Both the position numbers and the translations under genes were made by a program. Source: Seonamhaeicola algicola (lineage in GTDB: Bacteria > Bacteroidota > Bacteroidia > Flavobacteriales > Flavobacteriaceae). From it: DNA of 64,000 bases. Below, one piece after another: positions 8,545 to 17,092 of this stretch (within the stretch, counting starts at the first letter, position 1; each line of letters opens with the position of its first letter). The DNA is taken from positions 62,001 through 126,000 of the forward strand of contig NZ_VOSC01000005.1 in the NCBI RefSeq assembly GCF_007997385.1, in the 5' to 3' direction. The notes beneath the pieces are model-generated. The model saw nothing but the letters and a program-made list of their open reading frames with translations, searched no databases and was not told the origin of the DNA.

Positions 8545-9801
8545 ATGCAAATTTTAGCAGTTTTAAAATCTAGAAAAATAACACCAGAGCAAATATTTAT
8601 GCTTAGTGTTTTACTTGTAAATGGCGGTAATTACCTGTATAATTTAATACTAGGGCGCATATTGGGGCCCGCACAATTTGCTGATGCCGCTGTGTTAATT
8701 ACATTTTTATTGGTACTATCATTTGCAGCTATGACGTTTCAGTTAGTAACTGCAAAATTTTCAGTATTATTTGAAAATGATGTTCTTGGTAATTTTGTAA
8801 CTAAAATTTATAAACAAGCTTTATTAGTAGGTGTGTTAATGGGTATTGCTATTGTGGTGTTTTCTAAACAGCTGCAAATAGTATTTAATACATCGTCATC
8901 AAATATGTTTGTAATTTTTGGTGTAGGTGTGCCTTTGTATTTTTTAATGAGCGTAAACCGTGGTGTTTACCAAGGTAAAAAAGCGTTTAAAAATTTATCA
9001 ATAACCTATCAACTAGAAATGTTGAGTAGGTTACTTATTACTTTAGGTATTATATTTTTGCTTAACATACAATCTTCAGTAGTTATTGCTATTGGTATAT
9101 TATTGTCTTTTGCCTTTGGTTTAATACCATTTAAATTCAGTTTATTAAACTTTAAAGGACATATTTCGCTTTCAGAAACACAAACAAAAAACATACGTAA
9201 CTTTTTTGTAATTACTGCATTTTATGAGTTAACCCAAATTATAATTAACAATAGTGATATATTATTGGTTAAACATTATTTTGAATCATACGAAGCCGGA
9301 TTATACGCATCATTAGCATTAATTGGGCGTATAGTTTATTTTATAGCGTGGATGTTTGTAATGCTACTGTTACCAACTGTTGTTCAACAGAAAAAAGACG
9401 GATTAGATACAGCACCAACATTGTTTAAATACGTAGGCTATATTGCAGCTATTTCTACAACCATAGTTTTGGTTTGCTCAATAATGCCACAAACTATAAT
9501 AACTATACTATTTGGTAAAAGTTATATAGCAATGGCACCTTTGTTATGGAAATACGCCATTGCAACATCAATGTTTGCCATTTCTAACATATTTGCATAT
9601 TACTATCTGTCTTTAGATAAATATATACCAGTTGTAATTTCAGGCATATTTGGTGTGCTTCAAATAGCTTTAGTTGTTTTTTATCATGAAAGTTTAGCAC
9701 AAGTTGTTCACGTTCAAATAATCGCAATGTTTTTGTTATTATGCATTCAACTGGTGTTTTTTAAACTAAGCCATAATAAAAAAGCGGTTAGTCTAAAGTA
9801 A
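8545..9801 (+). CDS. Polysaccharide flippase/exporter, MOP superfamily (Wzx/PelG-like)
   Basis: A 418-residue integral membrane protein with about 12 hydrophobic segments. The N-terminal segment (YNLILGRILGPAQFADAAVL) has the LGxxLGPxxFG-like signature of the polysaccharide transporter family. These proteins move lipid-linked or nascent polysaccharide across the inner membrane. It follows the STAS gene closely and precedes the GT4 gene, consistent with a role in exporting the product of the local glycosyltransferases. The substrate cannot be read from sequence. Confidence 0.85.
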   Translation: MQILAVLKSRKITPEQIFMLSVLLVNGGNYLYNLILGRILGPAQFADAAVLITFLLVLSFAAMTFQLVTAKFSVLFENDVLGNFVTKIYKQALLVGVLMGIAIVVFSKQLQIVFNTSSSNMFVIFGVGVPLYFLMSVNRGVYQGKKAFKNLSITYQLEMLSRLLITLGIIFLLNIQSSVVIAIGILLSFAFGLIPFKFSLLNFKGHISLSETQTKNIRNFFVITAFYELTQIIINNSDILLVKHYFESYEAGLYASLALIGRIVYFIAWMFVMLLLPTVVQQKKDGLDTAPTLFKYVGYIAAISTTIVLVCSIMPQTIITILFGKSYIAMAPLLWKYAIATSMFAISNIFAYYYLSLDKYIPVVISGIFGVLQIALVVFYHESLAQVVHVQIIAMFLLLCIQLVFFKLSHNKKAVSLK

Positions 9802-9806
9802 ATTAC

Positions 9807-9875
9807 CACTGGTCTACACTAAAAGCTGCTTAGTCTATATCTGCCAAAATATTAAATAAATAAGCCCCAATTTTA
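9807..9875 (+). promoter_or_regulatory. Predicted LytTR site pair and -7 box upstream of the GT4 gene
   Basis: CACTGGTCTA (9807-9816) and GCTTAGTCTA (9828-9837) are 21 bp apart. CAATTTTA (9868-9875) begins 31 bp after the second repeat. This is the weakest -7 match of the five promoters, but the spacing is identical, and it lies in the 98-bp gap before the GT4 gene. Confidence 0.6.
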
Positions 9876-9899
9876 CAATAAATAAAACCACTATTAATT

Positions 9900-11117
9900 A
9901 TGAAATTAGCAATTGTAACAGCGTATCCGCCAAGTAAAGTAACGTTAAATGAGTATGCTTACCATTTGGTTAAACACTTTGCACAAAAAGAGGATATAAG
10001 CGAAATAGTTTTGTTAACAGATAAAACTGAAGGAGAAAAAGATATCAATTTTGATAAAAATGGCTGCAAAATTACAATTAATGAATGTTGGGCTTTTAAC
10101 AACTATAAAAATATTTTAAGTGTTAACAAAGCATTAAAACAAGAAAAACCAGATGCTGTATTGTTCAACTTACAATTTATGAAGTTTGGTGATAAAAAAG
10201 TAGCAGCAGCTTTAGGTTTAATGTTGCCACTAGTTTGTAAACTTAAAAAAATACCAAACATAGTGTTATTACATAATATACTTGAAGAAGTAGATTTAGG
10301 TAGCGCAGGTTTTACAAGTAATAAGTTAATGCAGAAAATTTATGGTTTTATTGGAAGCACATTAACACGTTTAATTTTACAAGCCGATACCGTTGCCGTA
10401 ACAATGCAAAAATATGTAGATATTTTACAAGCTAAATACAAAGCAAATAATGTAAAATTAATACCTCACGGAACTTTTGAAATTCCAGAAGAACCAAATT
10501 ATGCAATACCTGATGGCCCTAAACAAATTATGACATTTGGTAAGTTTGGTACCTACAAAAAAGTTGAAGGCATGATTGAAGCTGTTGAAAAAGTTCGTGC
10601 CAAAACAGGATTAAATTTAGAAGTTGTAATAGCAGGAACCGATAACCCAAATGTACCAGGATACTTAGCCGGTGTTAAAGAAACTTACAAAAATGTACCT
10701 AAACTACGTTTTACCGGTTATGTTGAAGAAGAAGAAGTACCCGTACTATTTAATGAAAGTACTGTTGTTGTATTTCCATATACATCAACCACAGGAAGTT
10801 CTGGTGTATTACACCAAGCCGGAAGCTATGGTAAAGCCGTTGTAATGCCAGATTTAGGTGATTTAGCTCTATTAGTGCAAGATGAAGGTTACAGAGGCGA
10901 ATTTTTTAACCCAACAAGCGTTGAAAGTTTAGCGCTTGCTATTGAAAGAATTGTAACAGATGAAGACTATAGGGTAACCTTAGGTAAAGCTAATTACAAA
11001 GCGGCAACCTCACACCCAATGTCTCAAATTACCGAAATGTATTTAAACACATTTAAAAGTATTATAGCCCGCAAATCTCCAGATAAAATTATAAAAGGAA
11101 AAGAAGTTATTGTTTAG
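9900..11117 (+). CDS. Glycosyltransferase family 4 (GT-B fold)
   Basis: A 405-residue glycosyltransferase. The N-terminal Rossmann-like half starts KLAIVTAYPPSKVTLNEYA. The C-terminal half has the GT4 pattern: KLIPHGTFE, then MTFGKFGTYKKVEGMIEA, FTGYVEEEEVPVLF, and the acceptor-side PYTSTTGSSGVLHQAGSYGK with the position of the usual EGFGLP glutamate replaced. Such enzymes retain anomeric configuration and use nucleotide sugars. PelF is a GT4 enzyme placed next to a PelG flippase, as here. Its 3' end overlaps the convergent glycosidase gene by 11 bp. Confidence 0.88.
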   Translation: MKLAIVTAYPPSKVTLNEYAYHLVKHFAQKEDISEIVLLTDKTEGEKDINFDKNGCKITINECWAFNNYKNILSVNKALKQEKPDAVLFNLQFMKFGDKKVAAALGLMLPLVCKLKKIPNIVLLHNILEEVDLGSAGFTSNKLMQKIYGFIGSTLTRLILQADTVAVTMQKYVDILQAKYKANNVKLIPHGTFEIPEEPNYAIPDGPKQIMTFGKFGTYKKVEGMIEAVEKVRAKTGLNLEVVIAGTDNPNVPGYLAGVKETYKNVPKLRFTGYVEEEEVPVLFNESTVVVFPYTSTTGSSGVLHQAGSYGKAVVMPDLGDLALLVQDEGYRGEFFNPTSVESLALAIERIVTDEDYRVTLGKANYKAATSHPMSQITEMYLNTFKSIIARKSPDKIIKGKEVIV

Positions 11118-12642
11118 TTAATTGTTGAAAAGATGGTTTTAGGTTTCCATCTTTATCAATGCAACCAAAGTGCTCTTGCACTTTTTTACGCCAAGGAAGT
11201 CTGCCCACGACTTCCTTTGGTATTTTATTAAAGTCGTAAAGTGTCCAGAACATAAACTGTATATTTTCTTCTTTAAAAATACGTTGGGTTTTTTTATGAA
11301 AGTCAGCTTGGTCTTCTTTGTTATTTCCAAACGGATTCCATAAACCTTTATATGATGATATACCATATTCTTGCAAGACTAAAGGTTTGTTGTTAATGTT
11401 TTTAGCTAATGTGTTATGTGCTACTAAAAAATCATCAATATTGCGGTAGTAGTGGTATGATACAAAATCTACATTATTAAGCAAGTTTGTTGCTGCTTCA
11501 GGGGCAGACCAACCTATGGTTACAGGGTGGTTTGTATCCCATTTTTTTATGTTAATAAGCATTTGTTCTAACCAAGCTAAAACACGCTGTCTTCCTCTAG
11601 AATCAAAATCTAAATCAGGTTCATTTTTAATATCCCAACCTAATAAAGCCGGATGGTTTTTAACCGCATTTACAATAGCTTCTGCATGCCTGTGTGTTAA
11701 AGTCCAGTTTGATACATCATAATCACCATAAAAATCAAATAAAGTAATTAAAACATCAATGTTATTATTTTGTGCTATATCTAATAACTTTTTTAGAAGT
11801 TCTAATTTTTTGGCTTCAACATTATTTTTACCAAAATCTTCATATTGAATAAAAATTCTAATAGTATTTAAGCCCATTTTGTTAACTATTTTAAAATCGG
11901 CATTAATAATACTGTCATTAAATTTTTTACCAAACGTATCCCAAGGCGAATCTTTTGGATAATAATTTAAGCCTTTAATATTTCGTGTTTTTGCTAATTT
12001 GTTTGCTATATTTCTGGGTTTTGTTTGTGTGGTATCATTAGGAGTTGGTATTTCTTTTAAATGCCTAATACGCCAAAAGCCGTCTTCTAACAGCATCATT
12101 ACTTGGTAGCTTGTAGTATCTTTTTCGGTTAAAACCAATGTTTCGTTTTCATAAACTTCTTGGTATTCTTCAACTCCAAAATCTTTAAAAACAACCATGG
12201 TACCATCGGCACTGTAAAAATCTAAATCGGTGTGGTGTTTTAATGTGGTTCTTTTAAACCAATTGTTATTGGCTTTATTTAAGTGAATGTTTTCAAAAAT
12301 TCTAACTCTGGCGCTATCGGTGTAAAAATCATTAATTCCGTAAGGATCATTTTTTTTGTAAGCAATATTTCTAACATGCCATGCATTCATGTAATCATTC
12401 GTAATTTCACCTAAGGCTTGTTTTTCCATGGGTCTACCTGGGTTTATAGTATCAATCCAGGTTAGGCTAGGTTTATAAACATCGGCCATGGGCACTTCTA
12501 AGTGTAGCATAGATGTACGATCTGCGCCGGTATTCATAAAGGCTAAAACAGAACCAATACCCGCAATAATAAGGGCGTTTACAGCAACAAATGTTGCTAT
12601 TAAAACGGTTCTATAAAGTGTTTTATTTAATTTAATTGCCAT
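11107..12642 (-). CDS. Membrane-anchored TIM-barrel glycoside hydrolase (clan GH-A, GH5/GH2-like)
   Basis: A 511-residue protein with one N-terminal membrane anchor (YRTVLIATFVAVNALIIAGI). An NTF2-like extracytoplasmic segment follows (about residues 60-185), then a GH-A barrel. The barrel shows the acid/base motif KNEPDLDF (Glu near residue 338), a histidine-containing strand (FVSYHYY) and the nucleophile motif VLQEYGIS (Glu near 421), plus the late WTLYDF tryptophan. This is a periplasmic, inner-membrane-tethered glucanase or mannanase type enzyme. Exopolysaccharide operons often include such a hydrolase to trim or release polymer. It is last in a three-gene minus-strand operon and overlaps the preceding gene by 11 bp. 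Confidence 0.82.
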   Translation of the reverse strand: MAIKLNKTLYRTVLIATFVAVNALIIAGIGSVLAFMNTGADRTSMLHLEVPMADVYKPSLTWIDTINPGRPMEKQALGEITNDYMNAWHVRNIAYKKNDPYGINDFYTDSARVRIFENIHLNKANNNWFKRTTLKHHTDLDFYSADGTMVVFKDFGVEEYQEVYENETLVLTEKDTTSYQVMMLLEDGFWRIRHLKEIPTPNDTTQTKPRNIANKLAKTRNIKGLNYYPKDSPWDTFGKKFNDSIINADFKIVNKMGLNTIRIFIQYEDFGKNNVEAKKLELLKKLLDIAQNNNIDVLITLFDFYGDYDVSNWTLTHRHAEAIVNAVKNHPALLGWDIKNEPDLDFDSRGRQRVLAWLEQMLINIKKWDTNHPVTIGWSAPEAATNLLNNVDFVSYHYYRNIDDFLVAHNTLAKNINNKPLVLQEYGISSYKGLWNPFGNNKEDQADFHKKTQRIFKEENIQFMFWTLYDFNKIPKEVVGRLPWRKKVQEHFGCIDKDGNLKPSFQQLTKQ

Positions 12643-13867
12643 ATAAATCTTTAGTGTATTCTTTAGTAATACCAGCCGCTTTTATTTTAAAATTATAAGT
12701 GTCATTTGGTAAATAATGTGTTTCTAAATATATGCTGCTAACACCGTTTTTGGTGGTTGTATTTTTTGTTTCAATAAAATTACCTTTTTTATCATAAATA
12801 TCAATTTTAACTAAAATACCATCGGGTACTAACTGTTTCATAAAACTTTTAAAAGGACCAATAACTAGTTTTCTGTTGTTTTCATAAAATTGAATAGGAT
12901 AATCTTTTATAGCTGCTTCAAAATTAAAATTAATAGTGTTGCTTTCGGCAGCACCTGTTATAAAGGCTTTAATAGTCCATTTTGCTGCATAATCAGGGTG
13001 CAGTGTTCTAGTTTCGGCTATACCACTAATAGTAGTACCAACAGTATTTAAGTAAGCACCTTTTTCGTCTTTAATTATAAAATTAACCAAGGTGCCATCA
13101 CTAACTGTATTACCATATTTATCTTTAATAATGTTGGATTTAAAGGTTATAATTTGATTACCATCGGCATAATTATGAGCACTTGATGCTGTAATTTTAA
13201 AGTCTTCAGCGTTTGAAGGGAACACTATGGTAGTTAATTCTTTTGATGTTGTACCGTTACTTTCTGAAGTTACTAAAATTCTGCCCGCTTTTGTGGTAGA
13301 CCTTACATTGTACCATGCAATAAAATTATTGGTATTAAGCGAGGTTTCGTTTATGTTTTTTTGAAATTGATACTTTACGGTTACCTGTGTGCTATCATCA
13401 ACAGGATTATCATAAATATCGGTAGGTACAACCGTAAGCATGGAGTAGTCGTTATAACCAGCGGTTATACTTCTTGGTCCAAAATAAGTTTCTACATGTG
13501 TTTTGTTTTTAGTATTGGTTTCAATATATAATTTACCTTTTAAAAGGGGTATGTTTTGGTGTAATAATTTCCAATGTAAGTTGCCTGCTAATCGGCAGTA
13601 ATTTTTAGGAATATTAAAAGAAGCTAAAGCTGTATTTGTAGTGTCTTTTTTTATAATAACGCTGCCAAAGGCATTTTTAAGCAGAAGCTTTAATGGGGCG
13701 TTATTATTTGATGTTTTAAATTTTAAATTAATAGGGCTTCCTGCAATAAAATTAGTTTGTGTTGTTTGTAATGAAACCTTAGGGTTTTGCACGTTTTTAC
13801 TAGGTTGTTCTTTTTTTGAAGTACAACCAATGCATATAAATAGTGCTAATATTAAACCTAATTTCAT
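12632..13867 (-). CDS. Secreted lipoprotein with Ig-like (invasin/bacterial Ig) domains
   Basis: The start at 13867 is preferred over 13903: it gives a short lipoprotein signal (MKLGLILALFICIGC) with the lipidated Cys at residue 15, and it lies 1 bp after the preceding stop. The mature part has beta-sandwich repeats with phrases such as VPTDIYDNPVDDSTQVTV and SNIIKDKYGNTVSDGTLV, typical of Ig-like domains of the invasin/Big_1 kind. It has no catalytic motif. It sits between the GT-C-like protein and the glycosidase and probably belongs to the same envelope complex. Confidence 0.72.
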   Translation of the reverse strand: MKLGLILALFICIGCTSKKEQPSKNVQNPKVSLQTTQTNFIAGSPINLKFKTSNNNAPLKLLLKNAFGSVIIKKDTTNTALASFNIPKNYCRLAGNLHWKLLHQNIPLLKGKLYIETNTKNKTHVETYFGPRSITAGYNDYSMLTVVPTDIYDNPVDDSTQVTVKYQFQKNINETSLNTNNFIAWYNVRSTTKAGRILVTSESNGTTSKELTTIVFPSNAEDFKITASSAHNYADGNQIITFKSNIIKDKYGNTVSDGTLVNFIIKDEKGAYLNTVGTTISGIAETRTLHPDYAAKWTIKAFITGAAESNTINFNFEAAIKDYPIQFYENNRKLVIGPFKSFMKQLVPDGILVKIDIYDKKGNFIETKNTTTKNGVSSIYLETHYLPNDTYNFKIKAAGITKEYTKDLYGN

Positions 13868-13868
13868 A

Positions 13869-16800
13869 TTATTTGGGGTTACCAATGTAACTGTTAATTT
13901 CAAATTTTATAAATGCATAACCATTGCCTTTATATGGTTGTATTTGGTTTGGCCCATGGTTATAAATTCTATTGGGTAACACTTTTTCGGCCACTGCTTT
14001 ATTGGGTAAGCCGTTAACATAACAGTTTTCTAAACTACTATTAATTATGGTTAAACTATCTAAACTTACAGGTTTATAATTAAAAAATTGCTTGCGTTGA
14101 ATACGCACACCTTCCGGAATAAACTTGTGGTCTACCCAAAGTAATTCGGCATCTTCATTGTAATAAGATACAATTAACTGCGGAATGGTAACTTCTTGCA
14201 CGCCATGGTTAAATAAAACGCCATTAATACCTTGGTTTGTAAATTCTAAACTTTGTAGGGCAACTTGCTTGTATAAATCGGTATTGGCTGTATTTCCGGC
14301 AGATTGTAGGTTGAATTTTGTGGGTTGTTCTTCAAAATTTAATGGTGTAAACTCATCAGGATTAAACGTTGGCGGAATGGTGTCTTTTGTTGATGACCAC
14401 GCTATACCTTCAAAATTAATTTTAAAAGTTGTAGTTTCTTTGGGCATTAATTTATGTTTAATATGGTGTTTAGCGTTATAGTTAGCCAATTCTTTATTAT
14501 TATCATTGTACAAAGTGGCTTTTATAACAACATCGGCCGGTGAGTTATCTACGTTTTGTAGCTCGCCAATAATACTATATTGCCCTTTATTTTTAACCAA
14601 TTTAGCCGAAAGAATTTCTAAAACAGGTTGTTTTAATACGTCTTCGTGATAGGTTTCTTGCGTGGTTATTTTACGCCTTCCGTGGTTATAAAAAGTAGTT
14701 GTGTTTTGCGTGAATAATTGATCGGGCGGTATATCATTATCAAATTTTGAAGGTTTAATATACCATTTACCTTTTTGTTTAATAAGTTCATGGTAATTGG
14801 TGTGTTGCACTTTTTCTAAAGGTGTTATCCAGTTTGTTGCCACTTTTGCCTTGGCGCTATTTTTAGTAACATCAAACACTTCAATACCTAAAGAATCCAT
14901 TTTTGCATACGAACTTAAAATACCATCGGTAACTGATACTTCAAGCATATATTGTGCAATAGTTACATTGCTATCAGGATCTAAATAAGAATGTGCGCGG
15001 TTAAACTCTTTAAAATCTAAGGCATCATAATAAGCGGTTAATACATTTTTTGGAGATAGCTGCGTTGTGTTTTTCACATAAAATAAATAAATACCATAAC
15101 CAATACAAGCTAGTACAATTACCGCCCAAAAATGTGAGAATATTAAAAGTTTAGATGGGAATTTTTTATACTGAAGTTCAAAAGATTTAAACGGCGATTT
15201 TTCAACTTTTTTAGATTTTAACAGTCGTATCCAAATCATTTGAATATTAATAAAGAAAGCTATTAATACAGTAGTAATAGGGATAATGCCCCACATAATT
15301 TTCATTACCGTTGGTACATCTTGTTTCGGCATTATTTGTGGAATTGGCGCAACATTAAGTTTTTCCCAAACCATAATACCATTTTCTAGCTGTTGTAACC
15401 GTTGCCAACCGCAGTAATATAAAATAGGATCATAAAACTTATCATTTGAAAAAATGTATTTTAAATTATATTTTTCGGGAACAGTTAAAAATTGTTGTAA
15501 AGAGCCTATGCCTTCAACACCTCTAAATTTTGAGTTTTCAATGCGTTCAATGGCACGTGTGGTAAGCTCAGGTAAACGTCTTGCAGAATGGTAATTTCCA
15601 TCTACAGTCATAGCATTGGTTTGGGCAGATAACCATGCCATTTGATCGCCAAATCCTAAAGGTAAATAACGCCAAGAGTCGTGTGAATCGGCGCCTAAAA
15701 AGTTAACAATAGGTAGCATATTAATTTGTGCCGGTTGCGATGGCCTAAAATAGCTCAACGTCATGGTGAATATTACCATAAAAAGCATACCACCTGCAAT
15801 TAAACCACCCAATACTCTGTGATACACTTCGCCAAACTTTTTTTGCACCAAGGTTTTTAAATCGCCTTCAACCATACGATAACCAAATTCTGCAAAAATT
15901 GGTAAAGCCATAATAGTTGCCCAAAGCGTGAACCTATCTAAAGTTAAAATATTAAAAGCAGTTTCACCTAAAAGCATTAAAGGCACAGGAGTGGTTCCGC
16001 CAGTACCTAAAATGGTTAACATAGTGAAAGATAAACCAAAAAAAAGGTAGCGTTTGCTATAATATCTATAAAAAAAGTAGGGTAGAATAAACAGTAAAAC
16101 TCCCCATGGAATTAAAAAAAACACTAAACCTGAAGAGGTTACTTCTAAAAAATTGTCTCTAGAGCCATGCGGTATAGGTACTTGGGTAATAGGGTTGCGT
16201 TTTGAGTTATACCAATACGGAAAAATGCAAAATACAATTAAAAACAAACCGCTACCACCAAAAGTAGCAATACGCCAAAAGTGTTTAAGTGTAGTACGCC
16301 AAAATACTTTAAAAGTAAGTTCTTTATATGAGTTTACTTGTTCTCTTGATGCATCCATTACTACCATGCCTATAAGCGGTGCTAAAAAGAAAACCATACC
16401 AAAAATAGGTGTAACATGGTGGCAGGTAACAGTAACAGCCAGCATTGAAACCGATGTTAAAAAGTATTTTAATTTACCTGTTTTTATATACAAGTAAATT
16501 TCTACCATAGAGTGCATTAATACAGATAGGGCAACAATGCTGGGTAATTGACCAAAAATATGGAGGGTTTCAACAAAAGTAGATGAAAACACAGCTAAAA
16601 CAGAGCCGTAACCAGCAATTCTTCGGCTACCTGTCATTAATAATGTATAACGGTAAGCGCCAGTTATAAAAAGTACAATACCAATTAATGCTACGGTATA
16701 CATACCAAATTTAAGGCCACCAATGTATGATAATAATGCAATAGATTGGTGTACTAAAGGCGGGTACGATTGTACTGTAAAACCAGTGTACCAGCGGTAT

Positions 16801-16961
16801 TCCCAAGGGTCAAACCAACTATCGGCGTAGCTATCAGCAAAAAATAAATGTATTAAAGCATCGTACGTATATTCTAAAGTAAAAAAGATTGCCGACCCAT
16901 GAAACGCAATACCTACAATTAAAGCAAGAATTAAAAGTGTATTGGTTTTTTCGGTTTTCAA
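13869..16961 (-). CDS. Large GT-C-like polytopic membrane protein with periplasmic NTF2-like and FxLYD-like domains
   Basis: A 1030-residue protein; the start is TTG, and no ATG lies between it and the first membrane helix. Residues 1-420 hold about 10 membrane segments. The first periplasmic loop carries acidic and aromatic residues (YTYDALIHLFFADSYAD, then FDPWEYRW and YPPLVH), as in GT-C transferases that use polyprenyl-phosphate sugars. Further helices lie near residues 565 and 615. After these come an NTF2-like domain (about 635-750) and an FxLYD-like beta domain (PVLEILSAKLVKNKG onward), both extracytoplasmic. It heads the operon with the lipoprotein and glycosidase. Transfer of a lipid-linked sugar onto the polymer is inferred. 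It is divergent from the receiver-GT2 fusion. Confidence 0.72.
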   Translation of the reverse strand: MKTEKTNTLLILALIVGIAFHGSAIFFTLEYTYDALIHLFFADSYADSWFDPWEYRWYTGFTVQSYPPLVHQSIALLSYIGGLKFGMYTVALIGIVLFITGAYRYTLLMTGSRRIAGYGSVLAVFSSTFVETLHIFGQLPSIVALSVLMHSMVEIYLYIKTGKLKYFLTSVSMLAVTVTCHHVTPIFGMVFFLAPLIGMVVMDASREQVNSYKELTFKVFWRTTLKHFWRIATFGGSGLFLIVFCIFPYWYNSKRNPITQVPIPHGSRDNFLEVTSSGLVFFLIPWGVLLFILPYFFYRYYSKRYLFFGLSFTMLTILGTGGTTPVPLMLLGETAFNILTLDRFTLWATIMALPIFAEFGYRMVEGDLKTLVQKKFGEVYHRVLGGLIAGGMLFMVIFTMTLSYFRPSQPAQINMLPIVNFLGADSHDSWRYLPLGFGDQMAWLSAQTNAMTVDGNYHSARRLPELTTRAIERIENSKFRGVEGIGSLQQFLTVPEKYNLKYIFSNDKFYDPILYYCGWQRLQQLENGIMVWEKLNVAPIPQIMPKQDVPTVMKIMWGIIPITTVLIAFFINIQMIWIRLLKSKKVEKSPFKSFELQYKKFPSKLLIFSHFWAVIVLACIGYGIYLFYVKNTTQLSPKNVLTAYYDALDFKEFNRAHSYLDPDSNVTIAQYMLEVSVTDGILSSYAKMDSLGIEVFDVTKNSAKAKVATNWITPLEKVQHTNYHELIKQKGKWYIKPSKFDNDIPPDQLFTQNTTTFYNHGRRKITTQETYHEDVLKQPVLEILSAKLVKNKGQYSIIGELQNVDNSPADVVIKATLYNDNNKELANYNAKHHIKHKLMPKETTTFKINFEGIAWSSTKDTIPPTFNPDEFTPLNFEEQPTKFNLQSAGNTANTDLYKQVALQSLEFTNQGINGVLFNHGVQEVTIPQLIVSYYNEDAELLWVDHKFIPEGVRIQRKQFFNYKPVSLDSLTIINSSLENCYVNGLPNKAVAEKVLPNRIYNHGPNQIQPYKGNGYAFIKFEINSYIGNPK

Positions 16962-16996
16962 TAGTAGTATAATTTTATTTATCTATACAAATCGGT

Positions 16997-17065
16997 CATT
17001 CGTCTAAGCTAATCCTAGACTTTAGCTAAATTAAAATTTTTCTGAGACTTCGCATAGTATTTTTA
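16997..17065 (+). promoter_or_regulatory. Predicted LytTR site pair and -7 box upstream of the receiver-GT2 fusion
   Basis: CATTCGTCTA (16997-17006) is identical to the first repeat at 2752. The second, weaker copy ACTTTAGCTA (17019-17028) is 22 bp on. TATTTTTA (17058-17065) begins 30 bp later. The site lies between the divergent starts at 16961 (-) and 17093 (+); the geometry fits the plus-strand gene. Confidence 0.65.
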
Positions 17066-17092
17066 CACTGTAAACAACAAAACTCCCAAGTC

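Noticed and set aside
16153-16497. Plus-strand open frame inside the GT-C-like gene
   Set aside because: It is the antisense shadow of a well-supported membrane protein, with no start context or recognisable product.
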